This document shows, one piece after another, positions 52,846 through 63,598 of a DNA stretch of 64,000 bases; the first letter of the stretch is position 1; each line of letters opens with the position of its first letter. The notes under the pieces are model-generated. The model worked only from the letters and a program-made list of their open reading frames with translations, ran no database searches and was not told where the DNA came from. This stretch comes from Ruminococcus sp. FC2018 (lineage in GTDB: Bacteria > Bacillota > Clostridia > Oscillospirales > Ruminococcaceae). The stretch spans positions 21,642 to 85,641 of the forward strand of contig NZ_JHXH01000012.1 in NCBI RefSeq assembly GCF_000621805.1. The letters are read 5' to 3'. Both the position numbers and the translations under genes were made by a program.

Positions 52846-53048
52846 ATTAAACCAATAAATCAGCCCTGCGGATCCGCCGCAGACTGCTTTCCCCTATACA
52901 AAAAACAGTTTACAACAAATTTATGAACTTGTGATTAAAATTTCTTCTGCCGCCGCAATCTTGTGCACAATGCACAACCTGATTGCCGAAAACGTTTAAG
53001 AAATTTATCTATTATGCGAAACAGAAACTTTTGGAAAAGCCCCTGAAA

Positions 53049-53080
53049 TTCACATTCAATTCACACAGGGCTGTTATTAT
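53049..53080 (+). promoter_or_regulatory. PhoP-box-like promoter 1
   Basis: TTCACA (53049-53054), 5 bp, TTCACA (53060-53065), 5 bp, a weaker CTGTTA (53071-53076), merging into the -10 TATTAT (53075-53080). The TT(C/A)A(C/T)A-N5 direct repeat matches the Bacillus PhoP box. No -35 hexamer is present, as expected for an activator-dependent promoter. Confidence 0.6.
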
Positions 53081-53086
53081 ATATAC

Positions 53087-53260
53087 AACAAAGAGAGAAA
53101 AGACTTAATCGTTTGACACTGAGTAGAACTTAAAACCTGGTCATACCAATGCGGCTCCCCAATCCGCCTGACAAGATTTTAACTTTTACTGAATGTCAAA
53201 AAAATCCCTTTCATAATTCCATAGATTAAAACCCATTCTTATGAATGGGTTTTAATTTTT
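53087..53260 (+). ncRNA. Candidate Pho-controlled sRNA, copy 1
   Basis: The transcript of about 170 nt is predicted from the box at 53049 and the terminator at 53225-53260. It contains a GCGG/CCGC hairpin whose loop is CTCCCCAAT (53151-53167) and the segment TCCCTTTCATAATTCCAT (53205-53222). The terminator has a perfect 14-bp stem (ATTAAAACCCATTC and its complement) and a T-run. No ORF with a ribosome site is present. It shares box, loop, 18-mer and terminator position with copy 2. The ends are inferred. Confidence 0.6.
53225..53260 (+). terminator. Terminator of sRNA copy 1
   Basis: Perfect 14-bp stem (53225-53238 with 53243-53256), 4-nt loop, then Ts. Confidence 0.9.
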
Positions 53261-53431
53261 ATATTTTCCTGTGGGGTGTTGAGAATTTCAACTTCATATT
53301 GGAAGAAAAAATATTATTGTTTTTTGCAAAGTTCCTTGGGAGCATCTCTCAAAAGTCCTTATTCTGCCCTTTCTGCGCACTTTTGAGTGTCCAAAAAAAT
53401 ACTCAAGAAAATTTTTCCTACCCCCTCAAAA
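53261..53431. other. Spacer between the two sRNA units
   Basis: No gene. Contains an inverted repeat CTCAAAAGT/ACTTTTGAG (about 53348-53387) and a small GTTGA/TCAAC stem near 53278-53292. A possible 68-codon frame crossing it has no ribosome site and runs through sRNA copy 1 terminator and the second box. Confidence 0.5.
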
Positions 53432-53463
53432 TTCATATTCAATTCATATAGGACTGTTATTAT
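53432..53463 (+). promoter_or_regulatory. PhoP-box-like promoter 2
   Basis: TTCATA (53432-53437), 5 bp, TTCATA (53443-53448), 5 bp, CTGTTA (53454-53459), -10 TATTAT (53458-53463). The same architecture and spacing as promoter 1, with matched C-to-T changes in both half-sites. Confidence 0.6.
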
Positions 53464-53469
53464 ATAGTT

Positions 53470-53625
53470 GTCAGAGGAAATGACAACAAAGATCTTACCT
53501 TTCTGGCTGTCCCCAATATTCGGCTTGAAAGTTTCAATACGCTAATTCTAATTTCCCTTTCATAATTCCATGAATTTAACACTTACTTCCAATGCAGGAG
53601 TGAGTGTTAAATTTTTGCCTTTTTT
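53470..53625 (+). ncRNA. Candidate Pho-controlled sRNA, copy 2
   Basis: The transcript of about 155 nt has a 5' hairpin GTTGTCA/TGACAAC (53467-53487), a GCTG/CGGC stem with loop TCCCCAATATT (53506-53524), the same 18-mer TCCCTTTCATAATTCCAT (53554-53571) and a terminator (53574-53625). Relative to copy 1, the stem under the CCCCAAT loop has changed on both sides and still pairs, which supports a selected RNA structure. A 21-codon frame (ATG at 53480) begins right after GAGGAA but is absent from copy 1. Confidence 0.6.
53574..53625 (+). terminator. Terminator of sRNA copy 2
   Basis: ATTTAACACTTACT pairs with AGTGAGTGTTAAAT (one G-U pair), loop containing AATGCA, followed by TTTTGCC and seven Ts. 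Confidence 0.85.
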
Positions 53626-53731
53626 TCCATAAAATCCACGCTGATCAAAACAACTTTAGCAACGTGACCTATGCATTATGCAGGAGTGGGTGCTAAATAT
53701 TTGCCCTCTTTTTTTATAAAAAATCCACGCT
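53592..53731. repeat. Duplicated terminator tail (third, degenerate unit)
   Basis: A segment of about 52 bp starting ATGCAGGAGTG and ending AATCCACGCT occurs at 53592-53642 and again at 53678-53731, about 80% identical. The second copy retains TTTAGCA/TGCTAAA arms and a T-run but no box, 18-mer or CCCCAAT loop. Confidence 0.65.
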
Positions 53732-53760
53732 CCCGAAACGACCCGGGAACGTGGATTTTG
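53719..53760 (-). terminator. Na/Pi cotransporter terminator
   Basis: AAATCCACG-(C)-TCCCG and CGGGA-(A)-CGTGGATTT arms around an 8-nt loop. The U-run is on the minus strand, after the cotransporter stop. Confidence 0.85.
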
Positions 53761-53763
53761 TTT

Positions 53764-55542
53764 TTATCTGGTCAAAGTGTATTTTGACGCATATTCTTCA
53801 ATGCTCTGCTCATAGGACTTAGGTCCGTTTGAATGGAGCTTATCAAGATATTCATGCTTTTTAAGGGAGGAATACTCCTTTTTGCTTGCAAGAAGATAAA
53901 CCGCAATGTTGGAGCAGTGGTCGGATATTCTTTCCACATTGGTGAGAATATCAATAAAGTGTACGCCCACCTCAACTTTGCAGATTCCGCTCTTAGCCCT
54001 GTCGATATGTATTGATTTAAGCTCCTCCACAAGCCTGTCCACGACCTCCTCAAGAGGCTCGATGCGGATCATATCCTCCACTTCCATTGTCTTGGTGGCG
54101 TTTATAGCAAGGGAGATTATCTCGCTTATAGCGTCAAAAGTAATGTTAAGCTCCCTCGTAGCCTCCTCGGAAAAGCTTACCTCGTCCTCAAAAAGAGCCT
54201 CGGCAGTCTCAAGGATATTTATGGTGTAATCGCCTATTCTCTCGTATTCGGAGATAAGGTGGAAATAAGCTGTGACCTTGGCGGATTCGTCCTCGCTGAG
54301 TCCGCAATCGTTAAGCTTGATAAGGTACTGTCCAACCCTGTCCTCAAGCCTGTCGATAGTGTCCTCACGCTCTCTTATCTTCTCAGCCAGCTTAGGGTCG
54401 AACTGTTCGTATATCTTCATAACGGACTTAAAATTCTTCTGCGCCTGAACAGCCATTTGTACCACAGCCTCGCTGGTCTGGGATATGGCAACGTTAGGTG
54501 TAACAAGGAATCTCTCGTCCAGGTGGTCTTCCTTTATCTCGTCGTCCTCATCCTCAGGCTTGTCCCTGACTGTAAGGCAGGCAAGCTTTTCAAGCACCCC
54601 TGCAAACGGGATAAAGATAGCCGTGACCACGATGTTGAATATGGTGTGGAAGTTTGCTATATTTCCCGTGGTGAACTCGCTGTCCCAGAAGGACCAGCCC
54701 ACCAGTATCTGATAGGTGTAAATTCCGATAAGGAAAATGATAGTTCCTATAAGGTTGAAGTAAAAGTGGAGCAGACCTGCCCTCTTTGCGTTCTTTGAGG
54801 AATTAAGGCTTGAAAGCATAGGTGTTACGCAGGTTCCTATGTTTGTTCCCATGATAATGGGGAACGCCGATGCAAAAAGGATAGCTCCCGAACCGGAAAT
54901 TGCCTGCAAAATACCCACCGCAGCCGCACTGCTCTGTGTACATACAGTTACCACCGCACCTGCAAGGATACCCAGCAGAGGGTTTTCAAGCACCTGGAAT
55001 ATCTTTTTGAAGGCATCAAGCTGAGCCATAGGCTCCACCGCCGCTCTCATGGTGGTCATGCCCGTAAGAAGTATCGCCACACCCACAAGTATCTCGCCCA
55101 CAGTCTTTTTACGGCTGCGCTTTGAGAACATGATAAGAATTATTCCTGCAATAGCAAGTATTGCCGAAAGGTTTGTAGGTTTTATAAAGTTCACGAAAAA
55201 GCTGCTGTCTCCCGACCCTTCAAGGTTAGCAAGGCGCAGTATCTGTGCGGTCATGGTGGTACCGATGTTGGCACCCATAATTATTCCCACCGCACCACGG
55301 AGCTTTAATATTCCTGCGTTTACAAGACCGATGACTATGACCGTGGTAGCCGTTGATGACTGTACCGCAGCCGTAACCACCGCACCGAAAAAGATACTGC
55401 TGAAAATGTTGCCCGACATTTTTGCCAGCACCTTTTCAAGCAGACCGCCCGATGCCTTTTCAAGCCCGCTGCTGAGCGTGTTCATGCCGAACATGAAGAA
55501 CGCCAGACCTCCCACAGCAGCTATGATGTTAAAAATACTCAA
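53764..55542 (-). CDS. Na+/phosphate cotransporter with C-terminal PhoU domain
   Basis: The 592-residue protein has two inverted Na/Pi-cotransporter (PF02690) repeats in about nine spans, with the QSSTATTVIVIGLVNAG and CTQSSAAAVGILQAISGSG signatures (QSSxA). A cytosolic PhoU-like helical domain (about 340-575) contains DCGLSEDESAKVTAYFHLISEYERIGD and VERISDHCSNIA metal-binding motifs. It takes up phosphate with sodium, and the PhoU part may regulate it. The start is a TTG after AAAAGGGGA. The adjacent two-component system and PhoP-like boxes suggest a phosphate locus. It follows a lipoprotein gene by 30 bp. Confidence 0.95.
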   Translation of the reverse strand: MSIFNIIAAVGGLAFFMFGMNTLSSGLEKASGGLLEKVLAKMSGNIFSSIFFGAVVTAAVQSSTATTVIVIGLVNAGILKLRGAVGIIMGANIGTTMTAQILRLANLEGSGDSSFFVNFIKPTNLSAILAIAGIILIMFSKRSRKKTVGEILVGVAILLTGMTTMRAAVEPMAQLDAFKKIFQVLENPLLGILAGAVVTVCTQSSAAAVGILQAISGSGAILFASAFPIIMGTNIGTCVTPMLSSLNSSKNAKRAGLLHFYFNLIGTIIFLIGIYTYQILVGWSFWDSEFTTGNIANFHTIFNIVVTAIFIPFAGVLEKLACLTVRDKPEDEDDEIKEDHLDERFLVTPNVAISQTSEAVVQMAVQAQKNFKSVMKIYEQFDPKLAEKIREREDTIDRLEDRVGQYLIKLNDCGLSEDESAKVTAYFHLISEYERIGDYTINILETAEALFEDEVSFSEEATRELNITFDAISEIISLAINATKTMEVEDMIRIEPLEEVVDRLVEELKSIHIDRAKSGICKVEVGVHFIDILTNVERISDHCSNIAVYLLASKKEYSSLKKHEYLDKLHSNGPKSYEQSIEEYASKYTLTR

Positions 55543-55572
55543 ACCTGATTTCCCCTTTTACTTCCTTTACCC

Positions 55573-56052
55573 TTACTTTTGCGTAAACTTTTCCCTTACT
55601 AACTTGTAGACCTCGTTAAAGCCCACTATTTCTCCACCTGAGTTTGAAGTGAGCCGATGAGTTTTTCCGTCCGTCTCATACACTGTCACAGAATATGACG
55701 GCATATCAGCGCCGTCTCGCTCTATCACATCTACCTTATTGTTTATCACCATTTCGGCATACTCTTTGAGCTTTTCAAGCTCGTCGCTCTCAAGTGTCTT
55801 TTCCTCACCGTTTTTATCATTGACAACTCTGCCGTCAGCGTACACCGTATAATTTGCCCTGCCCGATTCAAACTGCTCCTTTGTCATTTCGCCGCCGGGC
55901 TGATAGCCGAATGTGAGCAGCTTGCCGTCCGTGCTGACCTCGGTTATCCCTGTAGTCTGCTTTGACGAATCGCTGCCCGATGAACTTTCAGAGCAAGCCG
56001 CAAAGCACATCACCACCGCAAGCATCACCATAATAAAACTAAATCTTTTCAT
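55573..56052 (-). CDS. Small secreted lipoprotein
   Basis: The 159-residue protein has the signal MKRFSFIMVMLAVVMCFAAC with lipobox FAAC, a Ser-rich linker and a single small domain (LTFGYQPGGEMTKEQFESG ... YSVTVYETDGKTHRLTSNSGGE) of the strand-rich kind seen in many Ruminococcal lipoproteins; the function is unknown. The ATG at 56052 gives a proper signal; the longer frame to 56085 does not. It lies just after the atp operon terminator and before the cotransporter gene. Confidence 0.78.
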   Translation of the reverse strand: MKRFSFIMVMLAVVMCFAACSESSSGSDSSKQTTGITEVSTDGKLLTFGYQPGGEMTKEQFESGRANYTVYADGRVVNDKNGEEKTLESDELEKLKEYAEMVINNKVDVIERDGADMPSYSVTVYETDGKTHRLTSNSGGEIVGFNEVYKLVREKFTQK

Positions 56053-56071
56053 TACCTGTCTCCCAATTTGC

Positions 56072-56116
56072 AAAAAACAAACCAAAGCCCCAAATTATTC
56101 TCTGAGACTTCGGTTT
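56072..56116 (-). terminator. atp operon terminator
   Basis: On the minus strand, AAACCGAAGTC pairs with GGCTTTGGTTT using G-U pairs (so only this strand folds well), then GTTTTTT. Confidence 0.78.
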
Positions 56117-56123
56117 TTTATTT

Positions 56124-56528
56124 CTAATGTTTTCTGCCTGCCACCAGAAGTCTGTTAAGAGCACGTTTGAGCTTCTTTTCCGCCCTGTCAAACTCCTTCT
56201 GGCTCTCGTGGCGTTTCATACGTTCCTCAGCGTTCTGCTTTGAGCGTTCCGCCCTTGCAACGTCTATCTCGTCCGCCCATTCAATAGCGTATGTCACCAC
56301 TACAACGTCATCCGGGGAAACCTTAAGAAAGCCGCCTGAAAGTGCAGCCTCTTTAAGCTCTCCGTCCACCTCTATCAATATAGGCGACGACACAAGGTTT
56401 GCCACATATGGCACGTGTCCGTGAAGGATACCCACATTGCCCATGGTGGTCTTGGCTATTATCTGAGTTGTATCCCCGCTGAAAAAGGTTTTCTCCGGGG
56501 TAATTATCTTTAACTTGAATGGGGTCAT
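56124..56528 (-). CDS. atpC: ATP synthase epsilon subunit
   Basis: The 134-residue F1 rotor subunit has the N-terminal beta-sandwich (LKIITPEKTFFSGDT, GNVGILHGHVPYVANL) and C-terminal helices (ERSKQNAEERMKRHES) that can inhibit ATP hydrolysis. It is the last gene of the atp operon, 19 bp after atpD. Confidence 0.95.
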   Translation of the reverse strand: MTPFKLKIITPEKTFFSGDTTQIIAKTTMGNVGILHGHVPYVANLVSSPILIEVDGELKEAALSGGFLKVSPDDVVVVTYAIEWADEIDVARAERSKQNAEERMKRHESQKEFDRAEKKLKRALNRLLVAGRKH

Positions 56529-56547
56529 GGTCTATCTCCTGATTTCA

Positions 56548-57978
<1,431 letters not shown>

Positions 57979-58077
57979 TTATTTAATAAAGCAAGGCTCA
58001 TGCCTGCGGTGATTTCTTTTTCCCGTCTTTCCCTGCGATCCGCTATACCGCATCGCATATCCGGTGTGACACAGCAA

Positions 58078-58947
58078 TTACACGCTGTCGTTGAGACTTG
58101 CCGAGGAGATCTCTGTAAGCTCCTGAGTGATCTGAGCCTGCCGAGCCCTGTTATACATAAGCGACAGGTTTTCTATCATCTCGTCAGCATTATCCGAAGC
58201 CGACTCCATCGCCGCACGTCTTGCCGCCTGCTCCGAGGCGAAGGAATCAACTATCGCCGAGTAAAGCAGTCCGCACAGATAAGTGGGGATCATGCCCTCG
58301 AACACCTCTTCCGGTGACGGGTCATATATAGGTGCCGCATGGCGTGTGTTTGTCCATGAATTAAGGTTTTCAACGGGCAGTATCGCCATTTCGCAAGGCT
58401 CCTGAGTTATCGCCGAAACGAACGTGGTATATATAAGGTCAACGCTGTCGAACTCGCCGGCTTTGAATCTTGCGGCAATATCCTCCGCAATATCCATGGA
58501 ACCGTACATACTAAGCCCCTCGGCGATCTCGCTGAAGCTATCTGTAACGTTATAATCACGCTTTGAGAAATACTCCACAGCTTTCTTGCCGATAGCCATA
58601 ATGCTTACTGTCCTGCCCTTTTGTTTAAGGCCCTCAGCCTTTGCAGCCGCTTTTTTCAGAACATTCACATTAAAGCCGCCTGCAAGACCTCTGTCCCCGG
58701 CAATGACTATCATAAGCGTTTTTTTCTTTTCCACCTTTGTGGTAAAAACAGATGTAAAGTTACTGTCTGAGGAAATGTCGCACATGGCATTGAACAGCGT
58801 TTCAAAAAACGGCTGCACCGCCACAGCTCTCTCCTTGGCACGGCGCATTTTCGAGGTCGCCACCAGCTGCATGGCTTTGGTTATCTGCTTGGTGCTCTCA
58901 ACGCTCTTGATACGCCTTTTTACATCCTTCATATTGGCAGTTGCCAT
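58078..58947 (-). CDS. atpG: ATP synthase gamma subunit
   Basis: The 289-residue central-stalk subunit has the conserved N-terminal helix MKDVKRRIKSVESTKQITKAM, VIAGDRGLAGGFN in the middle and the C-terminal YNRARQAQITQELTEI helix that turns inside the alpha/beta hexamer. It lies 13 bp after atpA. Length is normal. Confidence 0.97.
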   Translation of the reverse strand: MATANMKDVKRRIKSVESTKQITKAMQLVATSKMRRAKERAVAVQPFFETLFNAMCDISSDSNFTSVFTTKVEKKKTLMIVIAGDRGLAGGFNVNVLKKAAAKAEGLKQKGRTVSIMAIGKKAVEYFSKRDYNVTDSFSEIAEGLSMYGSMDIAEDIAARFKAGEFDSVDLIYTTFVSAITQEPCEMAILPVENLNSWTNTRHAAPIYDPSPEEVFEGMIPTYLCGLLYSAIVDSFASEQAARRAAMESASDNADEMIENLSLMYNRARQAQITQELTEISSASLNDSV

Positions 58948-58960
58948 ACCTCAGCGCTCC

Positions 58961-60475
58961 TTACTTGGATTTAAGGAATTTTTCCACATAATTTTTAAGG
59001 ACTTCCTTGATAGCCTCCTCGTTTTCCGCAGTAAGCTCCTTGGTCTGGGTTATAGAGGAATAGATATCCGGGTGGCTTTCTTCGATCTCCTTAAGAAGGT
59101 CGTCCTCAAACTCCCTCACCAGGTTGACAGGTATATCCTTGAGGTAGTTGTTTACCACCGCATATATCATTACCACCTGTTTTTCAACGTCCATAGGAGA
59201 GTTTTTGCTCTGCTTGAGCACCTCAACGATACGCTCGCCCTGTGCAAGTCTGTCCTTTGTATCCTGGTCAAGGTCCGAACCGAACTGAGAGAAGTTCTGA
59301 AGCTCTCTGTACTGGGAATAAAGCAGCTTCAAAGGACCCGAGACCTTCTTCATAGCCTTTATCTGTGCGCTTCCGCCAACACGGGAAACGGAAATTCCCG
59401 GGTTTACCGCAGGTCTGACGCCCGAGAAGAACAGCTCTGTCTCCAGGAATATCTGACCGTCGGTAATAGAAATAACGTTTGTGGGGATATATGCGGAAAC
59501 GTCGCCTGCCTGCGTTTCGATTATAGGCAGGGCGGTTATGGAGCCGCCGCCGTTTTCCTCGTTAAGGCAGCAAGCCCTTTCAAGCAGTCTTGAATGTAAG
59601 TAGAAAACGTCGCCCGGATAAGCCTCACGACCGGTAGGACGCTTCAGCAGCAGCGACATGGTCCTGTATGCCACAGCGTGCTTTGAAAGGTCGTCGTAAA
59701 CGCAAAGCACGTCCTTGCCCTGAAGCATGAAATACTCTGCCATCGCAACGCCCGCATAAGGCGCAATGTACTGCAAAGGTGCCATTTCCGAAGCTGTTGC
59801 GGAAACGACCACGCAGTAATCCATAGCACCGTTTTTTGTAAGGGTATCCACCACGTTTGCCACGGTAGAACGCTTCTGACCGATAGCCACGTATATACAG
59901 ATAACATTTTTACCCTTCTGATTGATTATAGTGTCAAGGGCGATAGTAGTCTTACCCGTCTGTCTGTCGCCAATGATAAGCTCTCTCTGTCCTCTGCCGA
60001 TAGGTATCATTGAGTCGATAGCCTTGATACCCGTCTGAAGGGGTCTGTTTACCGACTGTCTTGTGATAATTCCGAAGGCAGGGCTTTCAACGGGTCTGTA
60101 TTCATCCGTAAGAATACTTCCCTTTCCGTCGATAGGCGCACCCAGCGCATTAACGACTCTGCCCAGCATAGCATCGCCCACCGGGACAGAAACTATCTTG
60201 CCTGTTCTCTTAACGCTTGAACCCTCCGTGATGCCGTCCTCCGAACCGAGAAGAACGCAGCCCACAAAGTCCTGTTCAAGGTTCATAGCCATACCGTATG
60301 TACCGTTGCAGAACTCCAGCAGCTCGCCCGACATACATTTTTCTATGCCGTGAACTCTTGAAATTCCGTCACCCACCGTACAAACTGCGCCTACATCGTC
60401 AAGAACGAGCTTTGAACGATAGTCCTTTATCTGCTGTTTTATCAAACCTGTAATTTCATCAGGACGTAATTTCAT
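58961..60475 (-). CDS. atpA: ATP synthase alpha subunit
   Basis: The regulatory/catalytic-interface F1 subunit (504 residues from this ATG, 511 from the TTG at 60496) has the P-loop [19 protein letters not shown] and the [17 protein letters not shown] segment. The N terminus [16 protein letters not shown] is the family's usual beginning, so the ATG at 60475 is preferred, although GAAAGG is rather far (about 13 nt) from it. It follows atpH by about 50 bp. Confidence 0.97.
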   Translation of the reverse strand: MKLRPDEITGLIKQQIKDYRSKLVLDDVGAVCTVGDGISRVHGIEKCMSGELLEFCNGTYGMAMNLEQDFVGCVLLGSEDGITEGSSVKRTGKIVSVPVGDAMLGRVVNALGAPIDGKGSILTDEYRPVESPAFGIITRQSVNRPLQTGIKAIDSMIPIGRGQRELIIGDRQTGKTTIALDTIINQKGKNVICIYVAIGQKRSTVANVVDTLTKNGAMDYCVVVSATASEMAPLQYIAPYAGVAMAEYFMLQGKDVLCVYDDLSKHAVAYRTMSLLLKRPTGREAYPGDVFYLHSRLLERACCLNEENGGGSITALPIIETQAGDVSAYIPTNVISITDGQIFLETELFFSGVRPAVNPGISVSRVGGSAQIKAMKKVSGPLKLLYSQYRELQNFSQFGSDLDQDTKDRLAQGERIVEVLKQSKNSPMDVEKQVVMIYAVVNNYLKDIPVNLVREFEDDLLKEIEESHPDIYSSITQTKELTAENEEAIKEVLKNYVEKFLKSK

Positions 60476-60526
60476 AACAAAGACCGAACCTTTCAATTTA
60501 TTTGCTGATACGCTTTACCAAGCACA

Positions 60527-61075
60527 TCATACGATAGCGCTGTCAATCTGCGCCTTTATCTTATCCAGCTTTGTCCTGACGCTGGAATCTATCTGAGTAT
60601 TGCCGTATCTCAGCACAATGCCGCCGAGAATGGACTTGTCCTGCTTTTCGTGCAGAATAATGCTTTTGCCCGAAACACCCTCCAGCTTCTGCACAAGCTT
60701 TTTGCGCAGGCTTTCCGAAAGGGGCTGGACCGTGGTAGCAGTCACCTCAAGGATATTCTTTTTGTCGTAGTACATCTGTTTGAACTGCTGTGCAATAGCA
60801 GGCAGATCTCTTATCCTGCCCTTTTGTGTAACAACGCACAGAAAGTCCAGCGCAGTGTCGCTGAGCCTGCCCGTAAACACCTGTGAAAGCACCTTTTGCT
60901 TGTCCTCAAAAGGGATAAGCGGTGATGACAGCATTTCCATAAATTCAGCCTGAGCTGGGTCTGAAAGGATATTTGAGACCTCCGTCAGCTCCTGGTATGT
61001 ACCGTCAAGGGTGCCCTGCTCGTCGCACAATTCAAAAAGCGCCGTACCGTAAACATTTTCAACGCTGTTTGCCAT
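60527..61075 (-). CDS. atpH: ATP synthase delta subunit
   Basis: The 182-residue peripheral-stalk subunit has an N-terminal six-helix domain (SVENVYGTALFELCDEQG) and the C-terminal signature EVTATTVQPLSESLRKKLVQ ... SILGGIVLRYGNTQIDSSV. Its ATG shares one base with the atpF stop (TAATG), so translation is coupled. Confidence 0.95.
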   Translation of the reverse strand: MANSVENVYGTALFELCDEQGTLDGTYQELTEVSNILSDPAQAEFMEMLSSPLIPFEDKQKVLSQVFTGRLSDTALDFLCVVTQKGRIRDLPAIAQQFKQMYYDKKNILEVTATTVQPLSESLRKKLVQKLEGVSGKSIILHEKQDKSILGGIVLRYGNTQIDSSVRTKLDKIKAQIDSAIV

Positions 61076-61590
61076 TATACTTCACCCACATTGTCAATGA
61101 ATTTCTCTATGAGTCTTTCATTATCCTCGCTGGTGAGATCCTTCTCAACAACAGCCGCAGCTGCGGAGAAAGCGATCTGTGAGATCTCGTCCTTGATAGC
61201 GTTGACGGCGATCTTCTTTTCACGCTCGATCTCATTTTCCGCATTGGTGCGGATACCCTTTGCCTCAACTCTCGCCTCGTCGATTATCTCATCGGCACGT
61301 ACCTGAGCCTTTTTGGTAGCATCCCTGATGATCTCGGCGGACTCTTCCTTAGCCTGACCGATCTTTTCGTTATAGTCAGCCTCAAGCTTCTGAGCGTTCT
61401 TTTCCGCCTCATCGGCTCTGTCGTATGAAGCCTGGATCTCCTCCTGCCTGTCCTTGATGATCTTGTTGACCTTGTCAAAGAGAAAGTGCTTCAGTACCAG
61501 GAACAGGATAAGGGTGTTGAGCAAAGTAGCGATTATGGTTGTCAGGTCAATGGACATAAATTCGGTTATATCCCCTGATGCAAAGATCAT
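61075..61590 (-). CDS. atpF: ATP synthase b subunit
   Basis: The 171-residue peripheral-stalk subunit has one span (about 15-37: LTTIIATLLNTLILFLVLKHFL) and a long charged coiled coil (about 40-150) with the usual right-handed stalk sequence (DRADEAEKNAQKLEADYNEKIGQA). It lies 49 bp after atpE. A start a few residues inside (MSIDLTT) is possible. Confidence 0.95.
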   Translation of the reverse strand: MIFASGDITEFMSIDLTTIIATLLNTLILFLVLKHFLFDKVNKIIKDRQEEIQASYDRADEAEKNAQKLEADYNEKIGQAKEESAEIIRDATKKAQVRADEIIDEARVEAKGIRTNAENEIEREKKIAVNAIKDEISQIAFSAAAAVVEKDLTSEDNERLIEKFIDNVGEV

Positions 61591-61639
61591 TTACTTTACC
61601 TCCGTTCCTCTGTTTTTGAAAACAGAGCTGTTATTCCAA

Positions 61640-62702
<1,063 letters not shown>

Positions 62703-62709
62703 TATGCAA

Positions 62710-63090
62710 CTAACCTTCCTTTCCTGCTGTGAAGTGTTTTACCGTAAGGATTATCCTTGGGAAAAACTGGGGCACCAGCACCCCCACAACATTTATGTAT
62801 CCCGTGAGCATAGCCGCTGCGCAAAGAGCGAACAGCCCTGCAAACCTCACCAGGTAGCAAACCAGCATCACCCGTTTCGCCCTTGGCACATCAAGCTCCA
62901 CAGCCCTTTCGCAGCTGCGTGCCAGGTACTCATAACATACCCAGACATATGCAAATCCCACAGCGAACCCTGCCAGATTTGACAGCTTAAAGCCCCATAT
63001 AAGCGTAAAAGCCCAGCAAACAGCGGTCATAACAGCCATAGGAACTATCATATCCCCAACCAGCTTACGCAGAGTCGACTTATTCTCCAC
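62710..63090 (-). CDS. atpI: ATP synthase subunit I (AtpI-like)
   Basis: This protein of about 126 residues has four hydrophobic spans, typical of the AtpI protein that helps assemble the c-ring in sodium-type operons. Sequence conservation is low. The GTG at 63090 follows GGAGG by 8 nt and is preferred to the TTG at 63126, which has no ribosome site. It is the first gene of the atp operon, and its stop lies 7 bp before atpB. Confidence 0.8.
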   Translation of the reverse strand: MENKSTLRKLVGDMIVPMAVMTAVCWAFTLIWGFKLSNLAGFAVGFAYVWVCYEYLARSCERAVELDVPRAKRVMLVCYLVRFAGLFALCAAAMLTGYINVVGVLVPQFFPRIILTVKHFTAGKEG

Positions 63091-63160
63091 AGTCCTTGCC
63101 TCCACTGTCAGATTTTTACGCTCCAAAACAGGTCAATGCACTCATTCTGCATTCCATGAT

Positions 63161-63189
63161 ATTATATCATTTTCCGTAATGTTTTTAAA
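63161..63189 (-). promoter_or_regulatory. Likely atp operon promoter
   Basis: On the minus strand, TATAAT (63161-63166) with a poor -35 TTTAAA 17 bp upstream. Confidence 0.45.
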
Positions 63190-63267
63190 GTATCCCCGCC
63201 TACATTTTAAATATATTTTACCTGTTATTAACCATTTGTTAACTTTAAATTTACATTTTTCAAGCAC

Positions 63268-63297
63268 AAAAAAAGAGCGGCTCCTGCCGCCCTCTGT
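63268..63297 (-). terminator. Terminator of the small lipoprotein gene
   Basis: On the minus strand, AGA-(GG)-GCGGC / GCCGC-TCT with loop AGGA, then seven Us. Confidence 0.85.
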
Positions 63298-63312
63298 TGA
63301 AAAGTATCCGCC

Positions 63313-63579
63313 TTACTTGGTAATGTTGTCCACAACGTCGTCTGCGGTGCTCACAGTGTCGTCCACAACTCTCTTTCCGCCGTCCACAATGTCCTCAGCC
63401 ATGCTCTCTGCACGGTCCATGACGTTCTTGGAAGAATCGTCCGATCCACGGCTGTTTACAGAGCTTTCGCTTACCGATGAAGATGGGTTTGAATCAACAT
63501 TGTCGTTTCTTTCCGCACAACCTGCAAACATAGATGCGCACACTGCAGCACCCAATACAAATGCCATTATCTTTTTCAT
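63313..63579 (-). CDS. Small secreted lipoprotein, helical
   Basis: The 88-residue protein has the signal MKKIMAFVLGAAVCASMFAGC with lipobox FAGC, a short Ser/Asn linker and a C-terminal stretch of about 45 residues that repeats D-rich amphipathic helices (VMDRAESMAEDIVDGGKRVVDDTVSTADDVVDN). The ATG at 63579 is preferred since AAAGGAA is too close to the ATG at 63588. Function is unknown. The leader carries a 15-bp palindrome (63599-63613). Confidence 0.75.
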   Translation of the reverse strand: MKKIMAFVLGAAVCASMFAGCAERNDNVDSNPSSSVSESSVNSRGSDDSSKNVMDRAESMAEDIVDGGKRVVDDTVSTADDVVDNITK

Positions 63580-63598
63580 ATATTCCATTTCCTTTCCG

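Noticed and set aside
53151..53229. 26-codon frame in sRNA copy 1 starting at ATGCGGCTCC
   Set aside because: No ribosome site, not shared with copy 2, and it runs through the structured loop.
53245..53451. Possible 68-residue ORF between the sRNA units
   Set aside because: No ribosome site. It begins inside the terminator of sRNA copy 1, crosses the second PhoP-like box, and its composition is that of AT-rich intergenic DNA.
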